From Spartinivicinus ruber (GTDB lineage: Bacteria; Pseudomonadota; Gammaproteobacteria; Pseudomonadales; Zooshikellaceae): a stretch of DNA of 64,000 nucleotides. The DNA lies in assembly GCF_011009015.1 (NCBI RefSeq), contig NZ_CP048878.1, forward strand, positions 6,171,001 to 6,235,000, read 5' to 3'. Made by a program: the position numbers and the translations under genes. A model generated the notes under the pieces. The model made no database searches. It was not told the origin of the DNA and saw only the letters and a list, made by a program, of their open reading frames with translations. How positions within the stretch are numbered: the stretch's first letter is position 1; each line of letters opens with the position of its first letter. Of the stretch, positions 45,468 through 55,500 are shown piece after piece.

Positions 45468-46225
45468 TTGAAAGCATTATATATGCTACTATGTTTGGTA
45501 TTGTTATGCATTGGGCAGGTTGCTGCTCAATGCTTGGATAGGCCTGTTAAGTTTGGCTGGTTAGACGACCCCCCTTATTTTTATCAAGATTCAAGCGGTA
45601 ATATAGCAGGTTTAGACTATCAATTTGCTTAATTCATATTTAAAAAGCTAGGATGCCAAGTTGTATATTTAGAAATGCCGTGGGGAAGGTTACTAAAAGA
45701 GCTAAAAGCTGGGAAAATAGACCTTATTCCAGAAGCATCTTTTACAGAGTCTCGCGCAAAAATATATCAGTACTCTATAGCTTATCGAGAGATAAAAGTT
45801 GTATTCTACTCTCTAAAAAAAATAATGAAAAAACAGCAAGAAAATTCTTTAATCAGCTATCTTGATTCAGGGTTAAAAGTAGGATATCTGAGACAGGGAT
45901 ACTATGGTCCAAATTTTGAAAATTTAAAAAAAATGAGGGTTACAGCCATTTATTAGTAAAAGTATCCAGTTTGAGACAATTTGCTCCATTACTAGATTCT
46001 GGGCGTATAGCAGGCTTTATTAACTATAAATCTATTTTTGAACAGTTTAAGCAAAAGCTAAGAGAACCTCAACAACTTGCTGTAGTGGAAATGTTATTTA
46101 AAGAGCCTCTTTACCTCTTAATGAGTAAACAGTTTAGTGTAGCGTCAGCCCAAGAATTGAATAGAGTTATAAAAAAAACTAAAACAACTGAATTCTATCA
46201 AAAGCTTTATCAAGGATACCGATAA
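45468..46225 (+). pseudogene. Broken solute-binding protein (SBP family 3) gene
   Basis: The frame from TTG 45468 (or ATG 45483) reads a signal peptide (LLCLVLLCIGQVAAQ) then VKFGWLDDPPYFYQDSSG, a family 3 solute-binding start. It is cut by TAA at 45630-45632 in an otherwise good helix (DYQFA-stop-FIFKKLG). It continues as EMPWGRLLKELKAGKIDL and then shifts frame near 45925-45940 in a run of eight A, after which SLRQFAPLLDSGRIAG finishes the protein at 46225. One nonsense and one frameshift mutation make this a clear pseudogene, paralogous to the gene at 43212-43961. Confidence 0.87.
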
Positions 46226-46318
46226 TCGTAATTTACTCATCCATCAGGATATTTATTATATGAGTAGTAACTGCAACACGTACAAGGCTTTTTTGAGGCA
46301 CGATACAAAAAATGTTTA

Positions 46319-46573
46319 CTAGTTAGCATCTAGAGCTATAGGCCTGAGACCCTTTAAAATGTCGTGAGAGGTAGCTGATGGTTTAACAAGAGGTTTTAAG
46401 TGTGAAAGTTGATTAAACAGTTGATTGAATTTACCATTATTTAACTGTTTAAGTTCAAGTTTAGTGTTTCCATTCCTGCTGATAGTCATTGTAGCTGTTT
46501 TATCAGCTGAGGAAGATTGAGCAAATAACGAGCTATTACTGCCGGCTACTCTAAATGAGCCATCAACAGACAT
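46319..46573 (-). CDS. Small hypothetical protein (84 aa)
   Basis: It has a good ribosome-binding site (AAAGGAAG, 5 nt before the ATG) and balanced composition, which supports a real gene. The N-terminal half is Ser/Thr-rich and polar (SFRVAGSNSSLFAQSSSADK) and the second half contains a strand-helix pattern (TKLELKQLNNGKFNQLFNQL). No signal peptide, no membrane segment, no recognised family. It stands alone between a pseudogene and a 390-bp spacer. Confidence 0.55.
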   Translation of the reverse strand: MSVDGSFRVAGSNSSLFAQSSSADKTATMTISRNGNTKLELKQLNNGKFNQLFNQLSHLKPLVKPSATSHDILKGLRPIALDAN

Positions 46574-46964
46574 GACAACTTCCTTTACCTTTAGTTAAAT
46601 TAAATACTTTTGAAATATAACATTTGCTTCTATTTTAACCCACGTATAAGTAAGCAAAAGTTACCTTTTAAAATTTACTAAAATATTAAGCTGTTAACTA
46701 GTAAACATCCAGTGGGTTATCTACTTCCGTCTCAAACAGAAATGACTAATAAGTCACTTATTCCAAAATACATAATCAGATAGACATATTTTATTAAAAT
46801 AAGTTGTTTTTTTATAAAACAGGGGTTAAGACTTTATTTTTATGGAAATCATGAGTGACGAGTCAAGTCTATATTAATGTCTACAGCTTTTGGTTTCAAA
46901 AGGCATTAATTGACGCCCAAAATTTAGTAGACATCATATTGATTAATCAAACAGTTAAAAGTAT
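46574..46964. other. AT-rich spacer, no gene seen
   Basis: About 390 bp, AT-rich. It holds the promoter of the 84-aa gene and the 3' region of the C15-like gene. No repeat or strong terminator is visible. Confidence 0.35.
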
Positions 46965-48164
46965 TTACATAGATTCTATAGCCAGCATAAGCATTTCTTT
47001 CACTTGCTTAATAATGGCTTTTTGTGTGGTTTTATTAAACTCTCCCACGCTAGGAGTGTGAATATGACCAACTGGAAGCAATGGTTGATAGCGATTACGT
47101 AAGCGAATGCTACGATAAGAAATTTCATTAGACAAATACCCGCCACCCGAGCCTTCAACGGAAATTGCACTGCTCAGTTCAGCAAGGTTATTGGGGTAAC
47201 GAATACCTTGTTTAGTAATTACTTTACGGTTGTCATATATCTGATATCGGCCTGTTGCTTGCCTCATCGATTGAGCAGGAAGACTAAACTCAACAAACTC
47301 TGAACCATCCAGTGGTTGCCCTTTCAATAGGGGAGTCAGTGGATTATTTGCTGATGCCCCCGTGTATTTATTTAAGTTATCAGGTGCTTGAGCAGATCGG
47401 CGTAAACCTGGAAATCGCTCCAAATCAAAGTTTGATCTACCCATGCTGATAGTTGCTACCATGTCAACCAATGGGTTAGCAATATAAGGTGTTAGCAGTG
47501 TTTCAACCATGCCACGATCAAAGTCTTCAAACCTAACAGGTAAAATGAAAGCTTCAACAGCTACTTGCTGGCCATTAACACTAAATTTTTTGCCATCAAG
47601 TGCAAGTGCGATTGCACCAGAAGGGTTGCTTTGACCAATTTTATAATCCAGAAAAAAAGGATCAAACCCAGTAATTAATATTCTTAGTTGGTCACCTGTT
47701 TGAAAGCTAACATCTAATTGACCACGAGAGGCAAGTTCAAACTGCCAAAACAACGACACTTGCTGACTAACACCTAAATTCAGGCTATTTATCCGTTGGC
47801 GAATGATTTTACTGACGGCCAGTCTCGCCCAGTAAAGCGGCCTATCATCTATTACTAAGCGACTTGGGTTGCTAGCCTGCTGCCAAAGTTTATGCCCAGT
47901 ATCCTTAGCAAATGTAACTAAGTGGTTAAAGTCTTCTATTGCTTGAATATCTTGACTGGCTTTATTAATCAATGATTGAAAAGGTACTAATAGTTTGGGC
48001 TGATTGACTTGAATAGTAGAAAGCCTTTGCTCTTCTATAGTTGGATTAACAGAAGTATAAGGTGAGTTATCTGTATTTGTTAAATTTTGACTACTGTACG
48101 CCATCAAATTTATCAAACTAAGTCCAGTTAAGAAAATAAAAGCCAATTGCTTCATTTGTGACAT
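46965..48164 (-). CDS. Exported pyroglutamyl-peptidase I (C15)-like protein with catalytic Cys replaced by Ser
   Basis: A protein of 399 residues. It has a signal peptide (1-22), an N-terminal extension of about 135 residues absent from the usual 215-residue enzymes, and a C15 domain. The domain shows LITGFDPF (about 163), GRSNFDLERFPG (the catalytic Glu region), GGGYLSNEISY, and GHIHTP (the catalytic His region). In active pyroglutamyl peptidases the third motif is SAG.Y.CN...Y; here the cysteine position is Ser345. The protein may be an inactive binding protein or use serine. Export is also unusual, since C15 enzymes are normally cytoplasmic. The gene stands alone. Confidence 0.75.
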   Translation of the reverse strand: MSQMKQLAFIFLTGLSLINLMAYSSQNLTNTDNSPYTSVNPTIEEQRLSTIQVNQPKLLVPFQSLINKASQDIQAIEDFNHLVTFAKDTGHKLWQQASNPSRLVIDDRPLYWARLAVSKIIRQRINSLNLGVSQQVSLFWQFELASRGQLDVSFQTGDQLRILITGFDPFFLDYKIGQSNPSGAIALALDGKKFSVNGQQVAVEAFILPVRFEDFDRGMVETLLTPYIANPLVDMVATISMGRSNFDLERFPGLRRSAQAPDNLNKYTGASANNPLTPLLKGQPLDGSEFVEFSLPAQSMRQATGRYQIYDNRKVITKQGIRYPNNLAELSSAISVEGSGGGYLSNEISYRSIRLRNRYQPLLPVGHIHTPSVGEFNKTTQKAIIKQVKEMLMLAIESM

Positions 48165-48295
48165 CCTTATCTATTTGTTTAATATTTATTCTAAAAAATC
48201 TACAAATATGGTATGAGCTGAATAATAACTGGCTAAATCAGTAAGATAGTTGATTGTCTTACTAATGTAAAACCAAACACCATAAAAGAGAAAAA

Positions 48296-48589
48296 ATGGT
48301 GAAATTTATATTACCTATACTAGGTATTTTATGTTTCCTGATGGGTTTCTTTTGTTTTATTTTAGAATGCATTTACCATGTAGAAATACTAAAATGCCAT
48401 AAACAGAATTTGGAGTTTACTTGCCAAATACTAAGTATGATTTTCAGCAGTTCAACCAGTAAAAACCCAGGTTTTTTAATAATCGTGACTGGCATGTTAA
48501 TTTTTATTGCTAACTGGTGTTTGCAATTTTTATTTAACCTAATGAAACCTCGATATAAACTACCGCACTCTGTAAACAAGAAAAGTTAG
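48296..48589 (+). CDS. Small two-helix membrane protein of unknown function (97 aa)
   Basis: Two transmembrane segments (about 4-26, PILGILCFLMGFFCFILE, and about 60-82, FLIIVTGMLIFIANWCLQFLF) are joined by a Cys-containing loop, with a basic C-terminus. AAGAGA lies before the ATG. No family recognised. It converges with the peroxiredoxin gene and shares a symmetrical hairpin with it (48616-48647). Confidence 0.6.
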   Translation: MVKFILPILGILCFLMGFFCFILECIYHVEILKCHKQNLEFTCQILSMIFSSSTSKNPGFLIIVTGMLIFIANWCLQFLFNLMKPRYKLPHSVNKKS

Positions 48590-48615
48590 TCCGCTCTATT
48601 TCAAGTTTAAAGTTA

Positions 48616-48647
48616 TTTGTTTCATACCCAACTGAGTATGAAACAAA
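48616..48647. terminator. Perfect 12-bp inverted repeat between convergent genes, probable bidirectional terminator
   Basis: TTTGTTTCATAC and GTATGAAACAAA are exact reverse complements around an 8-bp loop. It lies between the stop codons of two convergent genes. The stem is AT-rich and lacks a long T-run, so a protein-binding site cannot be excluded. Confidence 0.6.
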
Positions 48648-48689
48648 GTACTGCTGATCATGTTATGAAGGTGATCTTAAAAAATCCTT

Positions 48690-49349
48690 TTAAGATGGTT
48701 GAGGTACCAGCCTAATATAAGGCTTAGGTGCCTTCCACCCATTTGGAAACTGCTTTTTAGCCTCTTCATCTGAAACAGCAGGGACAATTATGACATCTTC
48801 TCCTTGTTGCCAGTTAACTGGTGTTGCTACTTTATGTTTAGCTGTAAGTTGTACAGAATCAAGCACTCGCAATACTTCATCAAAGTTACGCCCTGTACTC
48901 ATCGGGTAAGTGATCATCAGCTTGATATTTTTATCGGGACCAATAATGAATACTGATCTTACAGTCGCATTGTCAGCAGCTGTACGCTCTTTAGCTTTGC
49001 CACTGGCATTAGGATGAATCATGTCAAACAGTTTGGCTACGATTAAATCAGTGTCTCCAATTAATGGATAATTAAGTGCATGTCCTTGAGTTTCTTCAAT
49101 ATCTTTGGCCCACTCATGATGGTCTTGAACTGAATCAATGCTTAAACCAATTACTTTACAGTTACGCTTAGCAAACTCAGGCTTCATTTTGGCCATATAG
49201 CCGAGTTCTGTCGTACATACTGGAGTGAAATCTTTTGGGTGCGAAAATAGCATAACCCAGCTGTCGCCTATCCACTCATGAAAGTTAATAGTTCCTTCTG
49301 TGGTTTCCGCTTTAAAATCAGGTACTTGGTCCCCAATCCGTAAAGGCAT
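48690..49349 (-). CDS. 1-Cys peroxiredoxin (Prx6 family)
   Basis: A protein of 219 residues. The peroxidatic motif is HPKDFTPVCTTELG with Cys45. There is no resolving Cys in the usual C-terminal position; the other Cys, in RNCKVIG (about 90), belongs to the fold core. VNWQQGEDVIIVPAVSDEEA followed by FPNGWKAPKPYIRLVPQP is the extended C-terminus of Prx6-type proteins. It reduces hydrogen peroxide and organic peroxides in the cytoplasm with an external thiol. Single gene, facing the small membrane protein gene. Confidence 0.93.
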   Translation of the reverse strand: MPLRIGDQVPDFKAETTEGTINFHEWIGDSWVMLFSHPKDFTPVCTTELGYMAKMKPEFAKRNCKVIGLSIDSVQDHHEWAKDIEETQGHALNYPLIGDTDLIVAKLFDMIHPNASGKAKERTAADNATVRSVFIIGPDKNIKLMITYPMSTGRNFDEVLRVLDSVQLTAKHKVATPVNWQQGEDVIIVPAVSDEEAKKQFPNGWKAPKPYIRLVPQPS

Positions 49350-49743
49350 GAAATATCCTCCAAAATCAGTATATTAGGCTTTAAATAATCAGCAACAACC
49401 AAACAAATGTAGCTAAACCAACTGACCTAGCGTTTGTAATAGGTGTCCTTTGCTACGAGTTTGTCAAACAGGTGGCTTATAATCAATAGTTATGATGGTT
49501 CTAGCCTGTAATAAGTTCAATGAATGCATATTCTATTCACTACGAGCAATAAGTAGGCTAACTAGAGTCATCGTAAACATCTGAATAATATAGACTTATA
49601 GTTTTTTTATAACAAGTGGTTGCAAACCAACCAGCACAGACATATTATGTCACCCCATAGCCAATTGAGATGATTATAGCCTCCTTACAAAGTTCAGCTA
49701 TTCCTCAACTCATTAGGCTGCAATATTGGAAAGAGGTACAGCT
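49350..49743. other. Divergent spacer, no gene seen
   Basis: About 390 bp with promoters for the peroxiredoxin (minus) and for the 251-aa membrane protein (plus). No inverted repeat typical of a known oxidative-stress regulator site could be pinned down by eye. Confidence 0.35.
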
Positions 49744-50496
49744 GTGCGAACGAAAAGCCCAATTCATAAACTCATTAATTTTACTTTTTATATATGCACC
49801 GTTTTGCTAATAGTGGCTTTTTGGTTTAGAAACGATTTTGCTTCTCGTTCAGAAATCCAGTTTACTAGTGAAATTAATGAGCCTCCAAAGCAGCTTCGCA
49901 CGAATAAAAAACCATTTAATATTTATAAAAATGATGTATTGTATAAAGTAGAGCCTTTATATGAATATGAATTAACAGGCTTAGTTGTTTCCTATAATCA
50001 CCATGATGGAAAGTTTGGTTTGCACAAAAGCTGGAGCGACCATATAAATGTTGCAGATTTATGTGTGGTATGGGGTGACAATGCACAAAAATTAGATTTA
50101 AATAAATTTGAATTTTGGAGTGGAGAGTTTACTTGTTTTTACCAAGCAAAGGATTATCTGCAATATAAAATATTTAAAAATAATGAACTATCAAATAATC
50201 ACTTAATTACTGATAATGAAATGATCGGTGATGTAATTAGTGATGTAAAAATTGGAGATCAAATAAAAATCAAAGGTTGGTTATCCAAATATTCAAACCA
50301 TCTGGGAGGTTCCCGTGGTACTAGTACCACCCGTGAAGATACTGGTAATGGCGCTTGTGAAACTATTTATGTCAGTGACTTTCAAATAGTCAACAGCATG
50401 CAAACTGGCTGGCGTACCTTATTAAATTTTTCATTAATCGGTACTATTTTAAGCGCATTTGCTTGGTGTTTTGGAGTGTTTCGGGGTATTTTTTAA
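49744..50496 (+). CDS. Hypothetical membrane protein with two terminal helices (250 aa)
   Basis: It starts with GTG at 49744, with AAAGAGG 7 nt upstream (an in-frame TTG at 49726 overlaps that site and is less likely). One helix lies near the N-terminus (about 11-28, FTFYICTVLLIVAFWF) and one at the C-terminus (about 226-245). Between them is a periplasmic or cytoplasmic domain of about 195 residues with an aromatic-rich beta pattern (YELTGLVVSYNHHDGKFGLH, ending near CETIYVSDFQIV). It contains four Cys. The topology resembles families of unknown function that carry an OB-like domain. No function is proposed. Confidence 0.6.
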   Translation: MRTKSPIHKLINFTFYICTVLLIVAFWFRNDFASRSEIQFTSEINEPPKQLRTNKKPFNIYKNDVLYKVEPLYEYELTGLVVSYNHHDGKFGLHKSWSDHINVADLCVVWGDNAQKLDLNKFEFWSGEFTCFYQAKDYLQYKIFKNNELSNNHLITDNEMIGDVISDVKIGDQIKIKGWLSKYSNHLGGSRGTSTTREDTGNGACETIYVSDFQIVNSMQTGWRTLLNFSLIGTILSAFAWCFGVFRGIF

Positions 50497-50664
50497 TTAT
50501 ACTCATCACTCGACGGCCTTGCCCTTGTGCCCTAGGGGTATAAAACCCCTTCGCTATGAGTCTTTACATCTGTAATTCTTTGGCCTAAAAATGCAATGCG
50601 AGAAGTTTATACCTGGTATTTCTCGATAAAACTATCAGGAGCTTTTGTTATTTTTAGAGATGCC
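50497..50664. other. Short spacer with hairpin and possible ERIC remnant
   Basis: AGGGGT-ATAAA-ACCCCT (50534-50550) forms a small hairpin between two convergent genes. The preceding CATCACTCGACGGCC resembles one internal segment of the ERIC-like repeats (CATCACTCGGCGGCT), so a decayed copy may lie here. Confidence 0.4.
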
Positions 50665-51615
50665 CTAAATTTTATTCCAGTCTCTCGGCCTTAAAATTCC
50701 GGTTTGATAATACATTGAAACCTGCTCAATAAAATCCCGAAAATCTTCATTTTCATCTACAATGCGGTTGGCTGATTGCCAGTCAACTTCTGGCCTGGCC
50801 CTGGCGGGTAAAAGAATTTCACTTTCAAAAGGATTTTCTGTGACGAGCAAAATCACCCCGATCCCATGCAAAGCCGACAGCATTCTTAGCTCTTGCTCCA
50901 CTAAAGTATCAGCAATACTAGTGGTCACCAGATACCCTTCATTGGCCCAGCTGGAATTAGACACTGCCTGAAAAAACGATTTACGTACAGTAGCTCTGGT
51001 TAATTCACGCTTTACTTCAAATGCCCACAACCTCACACTTTGACTGCCACCTTGCCGAACACAGGTTTGCACCAGCTCATTCCAACCTTTTGCTACTGGC
51101 TCCATTGCCACTATGTCTGGATGCAACCAGTGATTTCCACCACTACCTCGACTATTGCGAGAGCGCTTTTCATCAATACGTAAACAATACAGGTGGTGCT
51201 CACTTTTTAAATATTGAACTAGTAATGGATATAACTCTACTTCTGCCAATATTTGTTGCTGGGTGATAACCTCAATAGCAGCATCATCCTCTTCCAAATC
51301 TGAATCATGCCATTCAGGTTCTTCTTCCTCTTCATTGGCATTAATTTCAAACCAATAAACTCTGGGCCTGGGCTTGTCCTGCCAATGAATTTTATTGTCC
51401 TGACGTAAAATGCTGGCTTTTTGGGCACCAATTTCAGCCACAATTTGCTGCAAAAAGGCTTTCTCATCACTAAAACGAGGGTTAGAGCGTTTATCCAAGT
51501 AATCTTCTGGGTGACGCGCAATAATAGCCTCAGCAATCTGCCGGGCAGTAAATTTTTCACCTGGATTTTCTTTTAAAAACTCAGCTACTTTTTGCGATTG
51601 GGAAACCCGACTCAT
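50665..51615 (-). CDS. HrgA-like protein (COG2958 family), winged-helix N-terminus
   Basis: A protein of 316 residues. Residues 1-95 form a winged-helix-like domain (VAEFLKENPGEKFTARQIAEAI). After an acidic linker (about 108-135) comes a domain of about 170 residues with LYCLRIDEKRSRNSRG, HPDIVAMEP, LWAFEVKRELT and SSWANEGYLVTTSI. The HPDIVA...E.K pattern resembles a PD-(D/E)xK nuclease core. The layout is that of COG2958/HrgA-like proteins, some of which sit in restriction-modification loci of Helicobacter. No methyltransferase is nearby, so the role is uncertain: nuclease or DNA-binding housekeeping protein. Confidence 0.65.
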   Translation of the reverse strand: MSRVSQSQKVAEFLKENPGEKFTARQIAEAIIARHPEDYLDKRSNPRFSDEKAFLQQIVAEIGAQKASILRQDNKIHWQDKPRPRVYWFEINANEEEEEPEWHDSDLEEDDAAIEVITQQQILAEVELYPLLVQYLKSEHHLYCLRIDEKRSRNSRGSGGNHWLHPDIVAMEPVAKGWNELVQTCVRQGGSQSVRLWAFEVKRELTRATVRKSFFQAVSNSSWANEGYLVTTSIADTLVEQELRMLSALHGIGVILLVTENPFESEILLPARARPEVDWQSANRIVDENEDFRDFIEQVSMYYQTGILRPRDWNKI

Positions 51616-51799
51616 ATTACATATTAACTGTTGTATGCTCTAATTAGGGTGGTTATTTTTCACCAGATAGGGGAAATCTGCAAGCGGTCAAATGGAGAGA
51701 ATATTTTTAGAGACTACCGCAACGGGAAAATTTAACCTGTTATTCTGGGTAGTTTGTTATGAGAGGGGACTAACAGATACAAAAGTATATTAAGTGTTC

Positions 51800-51912
51800 G
51801 ATATGGAATAACTGGATATTCTTCCACTACTCTTGAAGTGCCGTCCCTAGCCTATCAAGAGCTAAAAAGGCATCCATGCCTTAGGCTACAGAATATCCTA
51901 CCATCCCATATC
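51800..51912. repeat. 113-bp nested inverted repeat downstream of soxG
   Basis: The outer arms are 23 bp each (51800-51822 and 51890-51912), matching at GATATGG and GGATATTCT with a mismatched middle. Inside are TAGCCTA/TAGGCTA (51848-51854, 51882-51888) and AAGGCAT-CC-ATGCCTT (51867-51882). The whole can fold into one long arm. It lies 24 bp past the soxG stop, so it may end the sox transcript or be a miniature mobile element. Confidence 0.7.
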
Positions 51913-51936
51913 CGCTAACTTTAGTGTTAGCCTAAA

Positions 51937-52569
51937 TCAACTACCTATCGATAATCCATATTCTTCACTGGCATCTACCAGCCAGCGCCATACATAATCA
52001 GCAAAACTGCGTCTGACCACTAACTCAAATGTATTAGTTTCTGTTCGGCGAATTAATGCAGTAGCTTTTGCTAAAGTGGTTTGCACACCTTTCCCTACTG
52101 GGAAATTCCGTAAATGCACGTCATATCCAGTAGATTTCTGCAAAACCTGCTCAGCGTTTGTTCCAGACAAGTGAAGAATAGTTTGACCACCGCTCACATC
52201 CACCACTAAATAATGGCCGTGGAGATGTTCGTACAGCTCTTTCTCTATCTGCGCTTCACTGCCACCGTCTACTAAAATTAGCCACTCATCAGGCCCTAAC
52301 CATTGCACCACAGCTGTCTTACTTTGGCTGCTTTGATGAGGTTGGGTTGGTAAAGCTGTTCCCAGAGTTTTTTCCACTCCCTTAGTAAATAGTTCATTAT
52401 TAGGATCCCCCCTTAAAATAAGGTGCCCTTGTAATGCCTGCTCTTTTAATTGCACGCCACCTTGAGGCTGATTGGCAGGTTTTGCAGTTAACCCCAAATG
52501 GTGGAGCGGAGATTCTGCTCGCACAGCCAATTGCTGGTCATTAAATACATCATCAGCGACTCTAGACAT
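51937..52569 (-). CDS. soxG: Sarcosine oxidase gamma subunit
   Basis: A protein of 210 residues of the SoxG family: ESPLHHLGL near the start, LRGDPNN, VQWLGPDEWLIL, VVDVSGGQTILHLSGTNAEQVLQKSTGYDVHLRNFPVG and the ending RSFADYVWRWLVDASEEYG. It resembles a GcvT-like fold and completes the heterotetrameric sarcosine oxidase, which converts sarcosine to glycine with formation of methylene-tetrahydrofolate. Its start overlaps the end of soxA by 8 bp. It is the last gene of soxBDAG. Confidence 0.93.
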   Translation of the reverse strand: MSRVADDVFNDQQLAVRAESPLHHLGLTAKPANQPQGGVQLKEQALQGHLILRGDPNNELFTKGVEKTLGTALPTQPHQSSQSKTAVVQWLGPDEWLILVDGGSEAQIEKELYEHLHGHYLVVDVSGGQTILHLSGTNAEQVLQKSTGYDVHLRNFPVGKGVQTTLAKATALIRRTETNTFELVVRRSFADYVWRWLVDASEEYGLSIGS

Positions 52570-55500
52570 TTTGGCGCTCTCCTTTGGGGTCTAAAAATAT
52601 TGGTGAACAAATTTCAGCTTCAATAGTGCGGCCATCTGCTAATGGCGCAAAAACGGTTTCACCCATTTTATGGTGGCCACCTTTTACTACTGCCAAAGCC
52701 ATAGAGTAACCCAGACAAGCACTTTGATAGCTACTGGTGACATGGCCAATCATTGCCATTGGCTTGGGCTGATCAGGATTGAGTACCAGTTGGGCACCTT
52801 CCGGCAAAACCGCATTAGGATCTTTCGGCTTGAGGCCCACAAACTGTTTGCGATCAACTCGAATACAGTCACTACGATCCATTGAGCGCTTTCCTATGAA
52901 ACTGAAAGGCTTGTTTTTGCCAACAGCCCAGTCCATCCCTAAGTCAAAAGGAGTGACAGAACCGTCAGTATCCTGGCCAACAACAATAAACCCTTTTTCT
53001 GCCCGTAAGACGTGCATGGTTTCAGTGCCGTAAGGGGTAATGCCAAATTCAGCACCAGCAGCCATCACTTGCTCCCACACATAATGGCCATAGTTAGCTT
53101 GCACGTTGATTTCGAAAGACAGTTCACCAGTAAAGCTGATCCGGAATACTCGGGCTTTAACGCCAGCAACCGTTGCTTCTTTCCAGCTCATAAAAGGAAA
53201 AGCTTCATTGGAAAGATCAACGTCGCTACAGATTTTCTCCAGTACTTTTCGGCTGTTAGGACCAGACATAGAAATAGTCGCCCAGTGATCCGTAACGGAG
53301 TTGAAGTAAACTTCCAGTTCTGGCCATTCTGTTTGATGCCAGTTTTCCAGCCACTCCAGCACCCCAGCAGCACCACCAGAAGTAGTCGTTAATAAGAAGT
53401 GGTTTTCACCTAAGCAGGAGTTAACCCCATCATCAAACACCATCCCATCTTCTTTCAACATTAAGCCGTAACGACAGCGACCAACAGCCAGTTTACTCCA
53501 GGCATTGGTGTAAATGCGGTTGAGGAATTCACGAGCATCTGGTCCTTGAATATCAATTTTTCCCAGTGTTGAAGCATCTAAAACACCAACACTATTTCGC
53601 GTAGCCAAGCATTCCCGAGCAACAGCCTCATGCATGGTTTCCCCAGGTTTAGGGTAATACCAAGGGCGTTTCCATTGGCCCACATCCTCAAATAGTGCGC
53701 CATTTGCTTCATGCCAGCTATGCATGGCGGTGTAACGCTTAGGATCAAACAGCTCACCTACTTCTCGTCCAGTTAAGGCACCAAAAGTAGTGGGGGTGTA
53801 AGACGGCCGGAATATAGTCGTGCCCGTTTCAGCTAGCGTTTTGCCTAATGCTTTAGCTAAAACTGCCATCCCGTTGATGTTACCCAGCTTGCCCTGGTCA
53901 GTTCCAAAGCCCATGGCAGTATAGCGCTTAACGTGTTCAACAGACTCAAACCCTTCCCGTGCCGCAAGCTCAATAGCTGCTGCGGTCACATCAGTTTGAT
54001 AATCCACAAACTGCTTGGGTGCCCGGCTGGATGGTTGGTGGTGTGGAATGTGAAATAGAAGCTGGCCTTGCTCAACAGTAGGTTCATTGGTTTTAGGCAA
54101 TTCTATTGTCTGGTCTCCTTTACCAAAGCCAGACTCAACAGCTGCTTGCAAACCAGTATCAACCCCTTCTTGTAATGCCTTTTCCAGTGAGTAAGTACCT
54201 TGGATGCCACCTACACACCATTGAGCCTGGTGAGTTTCGCCAGGAATAAAGCCGCCAATCTCATCACGCCAAACCGGCCTACTCCCCGTGTGACAGCTTA
54301 GGTGTACCACTGGGCTCCATCCACCAGAGCTTGCTACGGTATCGCATTCATATTGTTCAGCACTGCCGGTCAATTGATGGCCATCAGCACTCAATGGTGC
54401 TACTTCAATCGCTTTAACTCGCTTGCTGCCTTTAACATTAATTACACCATGCCCAGTAAGAACACGAATACCTTTGCTGATAGCCTGCTTGACTAATTCA
54501 CCTTGAGGGTTAGCCCGAGTATCAACAATCAGTGCTACTTCACGACCAGTTGCTTGCCAGTCGAGAGCTGTTTGGTAGGCATAATCATTGGTGGTCATTA
54601 GCACCAATTTGTTTCCGGGTACCACACCATAACGATTAATATAGGTAGCTACTGCTGATGCAAGCATGCAACCAGGTCGGTCATTATTACCAAAGACTAG
54701 TGGGCGCTCTTGTGCTCCAGCTGCCAGAATAACTTGGCTAGCACGAACATTGTGTAGCCGTTGTCGAACACCAGGCTGATTCTCACCAACGTGATCAGTA
54801 CAGCGCTCCACAAGTGCTACCAGGTTGTGATCGTAATAACCAAGTGCAGTGGTGCGACTTAGCAAGTTAACATTGGCCAACGAGCCTAACTCACCTATTA
54901 CTTTACTGACCCACTGGCTGGCTGGCAGTCCATCAAGGGTTTCTGTGTTGTTGAGTAGATAACCTCCCCATTCAGACTGTTCATCTGCCAAGATAACTCT
55001 TGCGCCAGTCCTTGCAGCAGCTAAAGTTGCAGCTAAACCAGCAGGGCCACCCCCAACAACTAACACATCACAGTGGTGATGCATTTTGTCGTAGCGATCA
55101 GGGTCTGTTTCTTGAGGAACACGTCCTAGTCCGGCAGCTTTACGAATATATTTTTCATACGTCAGCCACTGGCTTTCAGGGTACATAAAGGTTTTGTAGT
55201 AAAAACCAGGGGGCATCATGTTACCACCCAGCTTACCTACCAAACCCATTACGTCATTTTCAGCTGACGGCCAGCCGCTAACGCTCTCGCAAACTAGCCC
55301 ATCATAAAGTTCGGTTTGAGTGGCTCTTAAATTAGGAATACTGGTTGCTTCTGTGCTGCCGACTTGCAAGATAGCATTAGGCTCTTCAGAACCTACGCCG
55401 ACAATACCTCGTGGCCGGCTGTACTTAAAACTACGACCAACAATATCTACACCATTGGCTAATAGTGCCGACGCAATGGTATCCCCCTCAAAGCCTTGGT

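Noticed and set aside
52779-53392. Several plus-strand frames within soxA
   Set aside because: Antisense shadows of soxA without start signals or family features.
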